DNA of 64,000 nucleotides from Mesorhizobium mediterraneum (lineage in GTDB: Bacteria; Pseudomonadota; Alphaproteobacteria; Rhizobiales; Rhizobiaceae). The notes beneath the pieces are model-generated. The model worked only from the letters and a program-made list of their open reading frames with translations, was not told the DNA's origin and did not search any database. Both the position numbers and the translations under genes were made by a program. Positions 25,814 to 34,173 of this stretch are shown piece by piece (the stretch's first letter is position 1; each line of letters opens with the position of its first letter). The stretch is from NCBI RefSeq assembly GCF_002284565.1, contig NZ_NPKI01000037.1, positions 62,001-126,000 of the forward strand, written 5' to 3'.

Positions 25814-25876
25814 ATTACGTTCGTACGACAATAGCCGTTTGGTAGTCGCAAAGCAACGATTAAATTATGTTCGTAC
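25814..25876. promoter_or_regulatory. Two GTTCGTAC repeats upstream of the SDR
   Basis: ATTACGTTCGTAC at 25814-25826 and ATTATGTTCGTAC at 25864-25876 are direct repeats 50 bp apart, in the region ahead of the SDR. The first extends into the palindrome TCGTACGA. They are likely TetR operators and lie where the SDR promoter should be. Confidence 0.55.
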
Positions 25877-26288
25877 TTTCATGGAGGGCGAGACGAGGAC
25901 CACAGCGGGCCGGACGGGCGAAGGTATGCCGGTCTCGCATGAGCCGGCCTTCGTGGCCGACGTGGATTGCATCTGCGATCCAGCGACCGTGGTCGAGATC
26001 CTGGAGGGCTATCTGGCGAGGCTGATCGTCGATGGCCGCAGCCTCTGTTGAAATCATTGATGTTGCAGCTGATTTGCAATCCGGTGCGTGTGCCATCCGA
26101 ACGGTGGTCCCGTCGGAGTGACCGCTATCCGCGTTTCGACGCCAAAAAGCAGACAGGCGCTTTCGGCCCCAAGGCTGCCAGTCAGCAGCGCGTTTTTTGC
26201 AGGCAAGTGGAATCACTGGCGTCGCAGAAATGCGGCTAAGGCAAATAGATGGAGCCGGATGCCCAGTTCAATTTGAACGTATCCCGCT
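25877..26288. other. Intergenic stretch with no supported gene
   Basis: 412 bases between the SDR regulatory region and the lacI-like gene. A frame at 25879-26051 lacks a clear ribosome site and resembles nothing I know. Base composition shifts here, perhaps marking the right boundary of the TetR cassette. I see no RNA gene or clear repeat. Confidence 0.5.
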
Positions 26289-27338
26289 CTAGTCGGGACG
26301 GCGATAGGCCAGGACTTCGGTCGGCACGCTCAGGCTCTGCAGTGAGCCAGGTGCGGCGCCGCCGATCCAGCCCAGCACGGAACGGGCCAGCTCGGCGCCG
26401 GCCAGCCGGAAGTCCTCGTTGACGACCAGCAATTCCCTGCGGAACAGATGCAGCAGGTCCGACGATTGCTTGGACACCACATCGACGTCCCGGCCGAGCT
26501 TGAGGCCGGCGTCCTCGATGCCGGCGACGATGGCGAGTGTCGCGGCGGCGGCGCTGCTGACGAAGCCATCCGGCCTGACGTCGCGACGCATCAGCTGCGC
26601 GGTCCTCATCCTGATCTGCTCGATCGAGTGGTCGATCGAAACGGTGTTGAACGGGATCTCGCTGGCGCCGACCTCGCTCAGCGCATCGGTAAAGCCGTTC
26701 AGCGCATGGCGGTGATAGGTCAGCTCGACTGGTGGTGCCAGCAGAGCCAGCCTGCGGCGGCCGATGCCGGCCAGGTGGCGCACAGCCTCGGTCGCGAACG
26801 CGTAGTTGTCGAAATCATGATAGGGGTGGATCAACCCCATATCGGTGCGGCCGTGCGTGGCAAAGGGGATGCCACGCTCCAGCAGGTAACGGGCCCTGGG
26901 GTCATTCGGCTGGGTTCGCGAAATGATGACGCCGTCGGCGGAGCCGGTTTCCACCAGATAGCGTATCGGGTCCAGGGGATCCTGCGAGCGTGAGTACGGC
27001 GTGACGATCAGGTGATAGGGCGTGTCGGCGATGACTTCCGAGACACCGTAGATGATATCCGAGACAAAGCTCATGATCTCGTGCTCGGTGTTGAGCACGA
27101 GACTGATGACGTTGGTCTTTCCGGTCCGCAGGCGCACGCCGGCACGGTTGGGGCGGTAGCCGATCTGCTTGGCGACGAGCTGGACGCGCCGCCTGGTCTC
27201 GGCGCCGATTTCGGGCGCGTCCTTCAGCGCCCGCGACACGGTGGTGACGCCCAGCCCGGTCATGAAGGCAAGCGTCTTCAGCGTCGGCCGGCCCTGTCCC
27301 GACGCCTCGTCGTCCTTTTCCGTTCGATGTCTGTCCAT
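26289..27338 (-). CDS. LacI-family transcriptional regulator
   Basis: 349 aa. The N-terminal helix-turn-helix (PTLKTLAFMTGLGVTTVSRALKDAP, about 18-42) and hinge (YRPNRAGVRLRTGKTNVIS) are typical; a periplasmic-binding-protein-like domain follows. Divergent from the CUT1 transporter genes, whose 421-base gap contains two 14-bp operator-like palindromes. It likely represses both itself and the transporter until sugar is present; ligand unknown. Confidence 0.92.
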   Translation of the reverse strand: MDRHRTEKDDEASGQGRPTLKTLAFMTGLGVTTVSRALKDAPEIGAETRRRVQLVAKQIGYRPNRAGVRLRTGKTNVISLVLNTEHEIMSFVSDIIYGVSEVIADTPYHLIVTPYSRSQDPLDPIRYLVETGSADGVIISRTQPNDPRARYLLERGIPFATHGRTDMGLIHPYHDFDNYAFATEAVRHLAGIGRRRLALLAPPVELTYHRHALNGFTDALSEVGASEIPFNTVSIDHSIEQIRMRTAQLMRRDVRPDGFVSSAAAATLAIVAGIEDAGLKLGRDVDVVSKQSSDLLHLFRRELLVVNEDFRLAGAELARSVLGWIGGAAPGSLQSLSVPTEVLAYRRPD

Positions 27339-27436
27339 TCACCCCGCCCGTCAGGCGCATAGCAGTTGCCGTGCAGGCCGGCAATCGGCGGATTGCGGCT
27401 CGCCAGCGACTCTCCGCCTGGTGAACATCCTATATA

Positions 27437-27450
27437 CTGAAACGTTACAG
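27437..27450. promoter_or_regulatory. LacI-type operator O1
   Basis: CTGAAACGTTACAG, a near-palindrome around the CG centre typical of LacI/GalR sites, 99 bases before the lacI start and overlapping a TATACT box on the plus strand. It is an exact reverse complement of O2. Confidence 0.7.
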
Positions 27451-27727
27451 ATTGTCACTTGCCATCGCGCAGCGGTTCGGGGCAGGTTCTCTGCACGCGC
27501 GACGTTTCATTCGAGGCAAAGTCGTTGGACGTTGGCAAGGGCTTGCCAGCGGGAAACAGAATTTGGCCGACTTTCATGCGTGCAGCATCATTTTTTGCGG
27601 TGCAACCTGTCTTGCTGCGACGCAACGGCCGGCAATTGGCATGCGGATTTGTTCGCGGCTCGAAAAAAATGTCGAGCCGCTCCTATTTCGGGGGTTGCAC
27701 GCCCAACGCAATTGCCGTATCGAAAAT

Positions 27728-27741
27728 CTGTAACGTTTCAG
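27728..27741. promoter_or_regulatory. LacI-type operator O2
   Basis: CTGTAACGTTTCAG, the exact reverse complement of O1, 291 bp downstream and only 18 bases before the binding-protein ATG. Bound here, the repressor would sit on the ribosome-binding region or block elongation. The 275 bases between the two operators hold no supported gene. Confidence 0.7.
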
Positions 27742-27759
27742 ATTCTGGGAGGAGCCGAA

Positions 27760-28998
27760 ATGCGATACCAAGTCATGACCGCTGCGTTGGCGGTGACAAC
27801 CGCGCTGCAATTCGCCGGCCCGGCGGCAGCGACGGATCTGGAAGTCACCCATTGGTGGACTTCGGGCGGCGAAGCGGCGGCGGTCGCCGAGTTCGCCAAG
27901 GCATTCGACGCGACAGGTAATCATTGGGTCGACGGCGCTATCGCCGGCTCCGGCGGCACGGCACGGCCGATCATGATCAGCCGCATCACCGGCGGCGATC
28001 CGATGGGCGCCACCCAGTTCAACCATGGCCGGCAAGCGGAAGAATTGGTGCAGGCCGGTCTGATGCGGGACTTGACCGATCTCGCCACCAGGGACAAGTG
28101 GGCGGAAATCGTGCAGCCGAAGAGCCTGCTCGACGGCTGCACCCTCGACGGCAAGATCTATTGCGTGCCGGTCAACATTCACTCCTGGCAGTGGCTGTGG
28201 CTGTCGAACGCGGCATTCGAAAAGGCCGGTGTGCCGGTGCCGAAGAATTGGAATGAATATGTTGCAGCTGCGCCCGCGCTGGAGAAGGCAGGCATCATAC
28301 CGCTCGCGCTCGGCGGGCAGCCCTGGCAATCCTCGGGCGCCTTCGATGTGCTGCTCACGGCGGTCGGCGGCACGGACACTTTCTTGAAGGTTTATCGCGA
28401 CAAGGATGCGGAATTCGCCGCCGGGCCCGAGGTCGCCAAGGTGTTCAAGGCCGCGGACGATGCCCGCAAGATGGCAAAGAACACCAATGTGCAGGACTGG
28501 AACCAGGCCACCAATCTTGTCATCTCCGCCAAGGCCGGCGGCCAGATCATGGGCGACTGGGCGCAGGGCGAGTTCCAGGTTGCCGGCCAGACCGCCGGCA
28601 AGGACTATACGTGTCTTCCCGGCCTTGGCCTGAACGAGGTCATCGCCACCGGCGGCGATGCCTTCTACTTCCCGCTGCTGCAGGACGCTGAAAAATCCAA
28701 GGCGCAGGAAGCGCTGGCCGAAACGCTGCTCGATCCCAAGACGCAGGTCGCCTTCAATCTCAAGAAGGGCTCGCTGCCGGTGCGCGGCGATATCGACCTC
28801 AAGGCCGCGAACGACTGCATGAAGAAAGGGCTCGACATCCTGGCCAAGGGCAGCGTGATGCCCTGGACGGACCAGCTGCTGTCGCAGGACACCCAAAAGC
28901 AGAAAGAGGACCTTTTCTCCGAGTTCTTCGCCAAGCCGGACATGACCGTGGAAGAAGCGCAAAAGCGCTTCGCCGACATCGTCGCCTCAGCGGACTGA
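27760..28998 (+). CDS. Sugar ABC transporter substrate-binding protein (CUT1)
   Basis: 412 aa with a signal peptide cut near GPAAA, then LEVTHWWTSGGEAAAVAEFAKAF, which is the start seen in glucose/mannose-type CUT1 binding proteins (GtsA-like). It has the GDPMGATQFNHGRQAEEL and ALGGQPWQSSGAFDVLLTAVGG segments and ends with RFADIVASAD. GGAGGAG precedes the ATG. The open frame extends far upstream to 27169 but has no support there. First gene of a plus-strand operon. Confidence 0.93.
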   Translation: MRYQVMTAALAVTTALQFAGPAAATDLEVTHWWTSGGEAAAVAEFAKAFDATGNHWVDGAIAGSGGTARPIMISRITGGDPMGATQFNHGRQAEELVQAGLMRDLTDLATRDKWAEIVQPKSLLDGCTLDGKIYCVPVNIHSWQWLWLSNAAFEKAGVPVPKNWNEYVAAAPALEKAGIIPLALGGQPWQSSGAFDVLLTAVGGTDTFLKVYRDKDAEFAAGPEVAKVFKAADDARKMAKNTNVQDWNQATNLVISAKAGGQIMGDWAQGEFQVAGQTAGKDYTCLPGLGLNEVIATGGDAFYFPLLQDAEKSKAQEALAETLLDPKTQVAFNLKKGSLPVRGDIDLKAANDCMKKGLDILAKGSVMPWTDQLLSQDTQKQKEDLFSEFFAKPDMTVEEAQKRFADIVASAD

Positions 28999-29018
28999 CG
29001 ATCGACGAACCGCTCGCT

Positions 29019-29079
29019 CCCGGCCCGCCGCGGGGCCGGGAGCTCAGGGTCAAGGCCCTAACCCTTCGGCCTTGACCCT
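29019..29079 (+). promoter_or_regulatory. Two consecutive hairpins between binding-protein and permease genes
   Basis: CCCGGCCC (29019-29026) pairs with 29033-29040, and AGGGTCAAGGCC (29046-29057) pairs with 29068-29079. No T-run follows. Such hairpins in ABC operons often stop or stabilise the upstream mRNA so the binding protein is made in excess. Confidence 0.6.
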
Positions 29080-29112
29080 CCCGTCCTTACCCAATCCAGC
29101 CCGGCTGTGCAG

Positions 29113-30006
29113 ATGAGCAAGAGCGAACGTCCCAATCAACTCTTCCGCAACCTTAACGCCAAGGTTGCCTCTATTCCGATGGTCCTCACCGCACTGGTGA
29201 TCTTCGTCGGCGGCAGCGCGTGGACGGTGCTCTATTCCTTCACCAATTCGAAGCTGCTGCCGCGGCTGAACTTCGTCGGGCTCGACCAGTATTATCGGCT
29301 ATGGTCGACGCCGCGTTGGCTGGTCTCCATTGAGAACCTCCTGGTCTACGGCGTGCTGTCGCTGGTGTTCTCTCTCGTGATCGGCTTCCTGCTGGCGGCG
29401 CTGCTCGACCAGAAGATCCGCTTCGAGGACACGTTCCGCACCATCTTCCTCTATCCCTTCGCGCTCTCGTTCATCGTCACCGGCCTTGTCTGGCAATGGC
29501 TGCTCAATCCGGAGTTCGGAATCCAGGGGGTGGTGCGCGGCCTCGGCTGGGAGAGCTTCAACTTCGATCCGCTCTACAATTCCGACATTGTCATCTACGG
29601 CATATTGATCGCCGCGCTATGGCAAGGCACGGGGCTCATCATGTGCCTGATGCTGGCAGGCCTGCGCGGCATCGACGAGGATATCTGGAAGGCCGCGCGG
29701 GTGGATGGGATACCCACCTTGAAGACGTATCTCTTCATCATCATCCCGATGATGCGACCGGTCTTTATCACCGCGCTGGTCATCATCGCTGCCGGTATCG
29801 TCAAGGTCTATGACCTGGTTGTCGCCCAGACCAGCGGCGGTCCCGGCATCGCCTCCGAAGTGCCGGCCAAATATGTCTACGACTACATGTTCTTCGCCCA
29901 GAACCTTGGCCAGGGCTTCGCCGCCTCGACCATGATGCTGCTGTCGGTGGTGGTCGTCATCGTGCCGTGGGCCTATCTCGAATTCGGAGGCAAGAAGCGT
30001 GGCTGA
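29113..30006 (+). CDS. Sugar ABC transporter permease (MalF/UgpA-like, CUT1)
   Basis: About 297-aa permease with six hydrophobic segments. The EAA loop reads DEDIWKAARVDGIPTLKTYLFIIIPMM (residues about 190-216). ATG at 29113; a GTG at 29107 is in frame and the ribosome site is weak for both. Pairs with the following permease, its stop overlapping the GTG of that gene. Confidence 0.92.
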   Translation: MSKSERPNQLFRNLNAKVASIPMVLTALVIFVGGSAWTVLYSFTNSKLLPRLNFVGLDQYYRLWSTPRWLVSIENLLVYGVLSLVFSLVIGFLLAALLDQKIRFEDTFRTIFLYPFALSFIVTGLVWQWLLNPEFGIQGVVRGLGWESFNFDPLYNSDIVIYGILIAALWQGTGLIMCLMLAGLRGIDEDIWKAARVDGIPTLKTYLFIIIPMMRPVFITALVIIAAGIVKVYDLVVAQTSGGPGIASEVPAKYVYDYMFFAQNLGQGFAASTMMLLSVVVVIVPWAYLEFGGKKRG

Positions 30007-30934
30007 TCATGCCGTTTCCCTGCCTGCCGGTACGGGCTCTATCGGGCTTGAGGCATCCGGGCCGCGGGGACCGAAGCCGCGGCATGTGTTCTCGCGCCGC
30101 AACATCTTCCTCTATGGCACGCTCATCGTGGTGGCGCTGTACTATCTCCTGCCGCTCTATGTGATGGTGGTGACGTCGCTCAAGGGCATGCCGGAGATAC
30201 GCCTTGGCAACATCTTCTCACCGCCGCTCGAAATCACCTTTGAGCCTTGGGTGAAGGCCTGGTCCAGCGCCTGCACCGGCCTCAACTGCGACGGGCTCTC
30301 GCGCGGCTTCTGGAATTCGGTGCGCATCACCGTTCCGTCGGTCATCCTGTCGATCGCGATCGCTTCCGTGAACGGCTACGCGCTTGCCAACTGGCGCTTC
30401 AAGGGAGCCGACACCTTCTTCGTGATCCTGATCGTCGGCGCCTTCATCCCCTATCAGGTGATGATCTATCCGATCGTCATCATCCTGCGCGAAGTGGGCC
30501 TCTACGGCAGCCTGAGCGGTCTGGTGATCGTCCATTCCATCTTCGGCATGCCGATCCTGACATTGTTGTTCCGCAACTATTTTTCTTCCATGCCGGAGGA
30601 ATTGTTCCGGGCGGCGCGCGTCGACGGCGCCGGCTTCTGGGGCATCTATTTCCGTATCATGCTGCCGATGTCGCTGCCGATCTTCGTCGTCGCCATCATC
30701 CTGCAGGTGACCGGCATCTGGAACGACTTCCTGTTCGGTGTCGTCTACACCCGCCCCGACACCTATCCGATGACGGTGCAGCTCAACAACATCGTCAATT
30801 CGGTGCAAGGCGTGAAGGAATACAACGTCAACATGGCCGCCACCATCCTGACCGGCCTGGTACCGCTCGTCGTCTACTTCGTTTCCGGCAAGCTCTTCGT
30901 GCGCGGCATCGCCGCCGGCGCGGTGAAAGGATGA
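29999..30934 (+). CDS. Sugar ABC transporter permease (MalG/UgpE-like, CUT1)
   Basis: 311 aa, GTG start that lies inside the end of the previous gene (8-base overlap). Six hydrophobic segments and the EAA motif (PEELFRAARVDGAGFWGIYFRIMLPM, about 205-230). The C-terminal part with PMTVQLNNIVNSVQGV matches GtsC-like permeases. Its stop is shared with the ATG of the ATPase. Confidence 0.92.
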   Translation: MADHAVSLPAGTGSIGLEASGPRGPKPRHVFSRRNIFLYGTLIVVALYYLLPLYVMVVTSLKGMPEIRLGNIFSPPLEITFEPWVKAWSSACTGLNCDGLSRGFWNSVRITVPSVILSIAIASVNGYALANWRFKGADTFFVILIVGAFIPYQVMIYPIVIILREVGLYGSLSGLVIVHSIFGMPILTLLFRNYFSSMPEELFRAARVDGAGFWGIYFRIMLPMSLPIFVVAIILQVTGIWNDFLFGVVYTRPDTYPMTVQLNNIVNSVQGVKEYNVNMAATILTGLVPLVVYFVSGKLFVRGIAAGAVKG

Positions 30935-32034
30935 TGATGACAAGAATGGAAAATCCCAGCGTCTCGATCCGGGACCTGTCGCTGAATTTCGGCGCGATTT
31001 CGGTGCTGGAGACGCTCAACATCGATGTCGCCGAAGGCGAGTTCATCGTGCTGCTCGGTCCGTCCGGCTGCGGCAAGTCGACCTTGCTCAACTGCATCGC
31101 CGGCCTGCTCGACGTTTCGGACGGCCGCATCTTCATCAAGGGCAAGAACGTCACCTGGGAGGAACCCAAGGACCGTGGCATCGGCATGGTGTTCCAATCC
31201 TATGCGCTCTATCCGCAGATGACGGTGGAGAAGAACCTGTCCTTCGGGCTGCGCGTCGCCGGCATCGCCAAAGACGAGATCGCCAAGCGCATCGCGCGGG
31301 CCGCCGAGATCCTGCAGATCGAGCCGCTGCTGCAACGCAAGCCGTCGGCGCTTTCGGGCGGCCAGCGCCAGCGTGTCGCCATCGGGCGGGCGCTGGTGCG
31401 CGACGTCGACGTTTTCCTCTTCGACGAGCCGCTTTCCAATCTCGACGCCAAGCTGCGCGCGGAGCTGCGTGTCGAAATCAAACTGCTGCACAGCAAGCTG
31501 CAGAACACCATGATCTATGTCACCCACGACCAGATCGAGGCGATGACGCTGGCCGACCGCATCGCGGTGATGAAGGGCGGCGTGATCCAGCAGCTCGATG
31601 CACCGCAGACGATCTACAATCGCCCGGTCAACCGTTTCGTCGCCGGCTTCCTCGGCTCGCCGGCGATGAATTTCCTCGACGGCAGGCTGGAGAAGGACGA
31701 TGGCAGCTGGCACTTCGTGGCCGAGGATGTGCGGATCCCGCTTGCCACCTACGCTTTCGAAAAGGAGCCCGTGCCGGGAGCGGCCGTGTTCGGTATCCGG
31801 CCCGAGCATGTCGCGTTCAACAGCGGCGCTGGATGGCCGTTTACAGCCATGTCAAATGTCGTGGTCGTCGAGCCCATGGGTTCCGACACGCTGGTCTGGC
31901 TGAAGCTCGCAAATCAGAATTTCACGGTGCGGGTGACATCTGAGCGCACGCCAAACAACGCCGACGCTGTGAGCATCGGTTTTGATCCGATGCGCGCTTC
32001 GCTGTTCGACGCCACAACCGGCACCCGCCTTTAA
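30931..32034 (+). CDS. Sugar ABC transporter ATP-binding protein (MalK/UgpC-like)
   Basis: 367-aa MalK-type ATPase: Walker A GPSGCGKST, LSGGQRQRVAIGRALVRD, Walker B FLFDEPLSNLD, H-loop VTHDQ, then a regulatory TOBE-like domain (GIRPEHVAF). Three ATGs in a row (30931/30934/30937) follow the permease stop; AAAGG favours the last, so the start is uncertain by two codons. Energises the CUT1 importer. Confidence 0.93.
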   Translation: MMMTRMENPSVSIRDLSLNFGAISVLETLNIDVAEGEFIVLLGPSGCGKSTLLNCIAGLLDVSDGRIFIKGKNVTWEEPKDRGIGMVFQSYALYPQMTVEKNLSFGLRVAGIAKDEIAKRIARAAEILQIEPLLQRKPSALSGGQRQRVAIGRALVRDVDVFLFDEPLSNLDAKLRAELRVEIKLLHSKLQNTMIYVTHDQIEAMTLADRIAVMKGGVIQQLDAPQTIYNRPVNRFVAGFLGSPAMNFLDGRLEKDDGSWHFVAEDVRIPLATYAFEKEPVPGAAVFGIRPEHVAFNSGAGWPFTAMSNVVVVEPMGSDTLVWLKLANQNFTVRVTSERTPNNADAVSIGFDPMRASLFDATTGTRL

Positions 32035-32102
32035 CGCCGCAAAACCTCATTCCCAACAATTTCACCTCAAACACATCCATCCCCAGAGAACGGACAGAGA
32101 CG

Positions 32103-32849
32103 ATGAATTGGTCATTCCAACTTTACAGCGCCCGCAATTTCCAACCCTGGGAAGGGGTGCTCCAGATGCTGGGCGAGCTCGGCTACGCGCAAGTCGAGGG
32201 GTTCGGCGGCGTCTATGACGACCCCAAGGCATTTCGTGCTGAACTCGACAAGAACGGGCTCACCATGCCGACCGGCCATTTCTCGATGGATGCGCTCGAG
32301 AAGGATTTCGACGGTGTGCGCAAAATCGCCGACGCGCTCGGCATCACGCTGCTCATCTGCCCCTATCTGGTCGCCGAGAGCAGGCCGACCGACACGGAAG
32401 GCTGGCGCGGCTTCGGCGCACGCCTGGCCAAGGTCGGCGAGACGGCTGAGAAAGCCGGCTACGGCTTTGCCTGGCACAACCACGATTTCGAGTTCAAGAA
32501 GCTTGCCGACGGCTCTGTGCCGCAGGACCATATCCTGGCGGCAGCGCCCGACATCGCCTGGGAGATGGACGTGGCCTGGGTGGTGCGCGGCGGCGACGAT
32601 CCGCTGCCCTGGATCGAAAAGTATGGCAAACGCATCGCCGCCGTCCATGTCAAGGACATTGCCAAGCCCGGCGAGGGTCTCGACGAGGACGGCTGGTCGG
32701 ATGTCGGCCACGGCACGATCGACTGGGCCGGTCTGATCACGGCGCTGCGCGCCAAGAGCGCCGCCAAATACTACGTCATGGAACAGGACAACCCCAACGA
32801 CATCGCGCGCTTCGCCCGCCGCTCGATCGCAGCCGCCAAGACCTATTAG
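32103..32849 (+). CDS. Sugar phosphate isomerase/epimerase (TIM-barrel, AP-endonuclease-2 fold)
   Basis: 248 aa of the xylose-isomerase-like TIM barrel family. Metal-site residues fit the fold: FAWHNHDFEF (His, Glu), WEMDVAWV (Asp) and AAVHVKDI (His), with a late VMEQDN (Glu). It lies 68 bases after the ATPase and 12 before the Gfo/Idh/MocA gene. This pairing appears in rhizobial 3-keto-glycoside pathways, where such barrels act on keto-sugars as epimerases, hydratases or eliminases. The reaction here is inferred. Confidence 0.85.
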   Translation: MNWSFQLYSARNFQPWEGVLQMLGELGYAQVEGFGGVYDDPKAFRAELDKNGLTMPTGHFSMDALEKDFDGVRKIADALGITLLICPYLVAESRPTDTEGWRGFGARLAKVGETAEKAGYGFAWHNHDFEFKKLADGSVPQDHILAAAPDIAWEMDVAWVVRGGDDPLPWIEKYGKRIAAVHVKDIAKPGEGLDEDGWSDVGHGTIDWAGLITALRAKSAAKYYVMEQDNPNDIARFARRSIAAAKTY

Positions 32850-32861
32850 GAGCAAACCAGC

Positions 32862-34025
32862 ATGGCAAAAAAACTTGGGATCGGCGTCATCGGTTGCGGC
32901 AACATCTCGAAGGCGTATTTCTCGTTTGCGCCGCTGTTTCGCGGCATCGAGATGCGCGCCTGCGCGGATATCAACATGGATGCGGCCAAGGCGCGGGCGA
33001 AGGAGTTCAAGCTGCGCGCCGAGACAGTCGAAGGGCTGCTCAAGGCCGACGATATCGACATCATCGTCAACCTCACCGTTCCGGCGGTGCACTACGAGGT
33101 GTCGAAACAGATCCTCGATGCCGGCAAGCACGTCTATTCCGAAAAGCCGTTCGTGCTATCGGTCAAGGAAGGGCTCGACCTGAAGAAGCTGGCCGAGAGA
33201 GACGGACTGCGCATCGGCTCGGCGCCCGACACTTTCCTCGGTGGCGCGCACCAGCTTGTCCGCAACCTGATCGATACTGGAAAGCTCGGCAAGATCACCA
33301 GCGGCACATGCCATGTGATGAGCCATGGGATGGAGCATTGGCACCCCAATCCGGACTTCTTCTTCCAGCCTGGCGCTGGCCCGGTGCTCGATATCGGACC
33401 CTATTACATCACCAATTTGATCCAGCTGATCGGGCCGGTGAAGCAGGTGGCAGCCTTCGCTTCGATCCCGAAGACAGAGCGCACCATCAGTTCGAAGCCG
33501 CGCGCCGGCGAAAAAATCCTGGTCGCAACGCCGACGACGATCCACGGCGTAATGGAGTTCGAGAATGGCGCCGTGGTGACACTCAATACCAGCTGGGACG
33601 TGTGGAGCCATGGCCATGCGCCGATGGAGCTCTACGGCGAGTTGGGTACGGTGTTTTTGCCGGATCCGAATTTCTTCGGCGGCGACGTTCGCGTCACCGA
33701 CGCCGCCAAGCCGGTCAAGAAGCTGCCGAAATGGAAGCATCCGTTCGGCGTGCCCAACCAGATGCATTCGCATGGCATGATGGCCAACTACCGCACCGCC
33801 GGTCTCGCCGACATGGCACTGGCGATTGCGGAAGGCCGGCCGCATCGGTGCTCGATGGAACTGGCGCTGCATGCCGTCGATGTGATGACCGGCATGTTGC
33901 GGTCGGGCGCGAGCGGAAAGTTCGTTGCCATGCAGACCACCTGCGAACGGCCTGCGGCACTGGGCGTCAAGGATGCGGAAGCGCTTTTGGCGAAGAAGAA
34001 AGGGCTCTCGGCGAAGAAGAAGTAG
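32862..34025 (+). CDS. Gfo/Idh/MocA-family oxidoreductase
   Basis: 387 aa. N-terminal NAD-binding GVIGCGNISKAYF, the conserved EKPF segment near residue 95 (YSEKPFVL), and a C-terminal alpha/beta domain with GPVLDIGPYYITNLIQLIG, which holds the family's catalytic Asp/His-type positions. Ends in a Lys-rich tail with repeated KK. It has GGAG close to the ATG and is co-transcribed with the epimerase. Probably oxidises or reduces the imported sugar at C3 or a similar position. Confidence 0.88.
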   Translation: MAKKLGIGVIGCGNISKAYFSFAPLFRGIEMRACADINMDAAKARAKEFKLRAETVEGLLKADDIDIIVNLTVPAVHYEVSKQILDAGKHVYSEKPFVLSVKEGLDLKKLAERDGLRIGSAPDTFLGGAHQLVRNLIDTGKLGKITSGTCHVMSHGMEHWHPNPDFFFQPGAGPVLDIGPYYITNLIQLIGPVKQVAAFASIPKTERTISSKPRAGEKILVATPTTIHGVMEFENGAVVTLNTSWDVWSHGHAPMELYGELGTVFLPDPNFFGGDVRVTDAAKPVKKLPKWKHPFGVPNQMHSHGMMANYRTAGLADMALAIAEGRPHRCSMELALHAVDVMTGMLRSGASGKFVAMQTTCERPAALGVKDAEALLAKKKGLSAKKK

Positions 34026-34068
34026 GGTAAGCGCTTTAGTGATTTGCGGACACGTGCTGTTTACCGTC

Positions 34069-34094
34069 CCTCTCCCCATAGAAACGGGGAGAGG
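34069..34094 (+). terminator. Hairpin after the Gfo/Idh/MocA gene
   Basis: CCTCTCCCC (34069-34077) pairs perfectly with GGGGAGAGG (34086-34094), 44 bases after the stop. No clean T-run follows, so it may be part of a short repeat; a G-rich stretch trails it. Confidence 0.5.
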
Positions 34095-34173
34095 CTAAGG
34101 GTGAGGGGCAGAGCCGACTCACCCTTTTTCGCGGTGGCAACTGCCGGGCTCGCTTTTGATTTGAGGATCTCCC

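Noticed and set aside
25879..26051. Short plus-strand frame upstream of the lacI region
   Set aside because: No ribosome site, no homology I recognise, and composition unlike the local genes.
27169..27759. N-terminal extension of the CUT1 binding protein
   Set aside because: It would remove the signal peptide from the N-terminus and span the operators; the ATG at 27760 has GGAGGAG.
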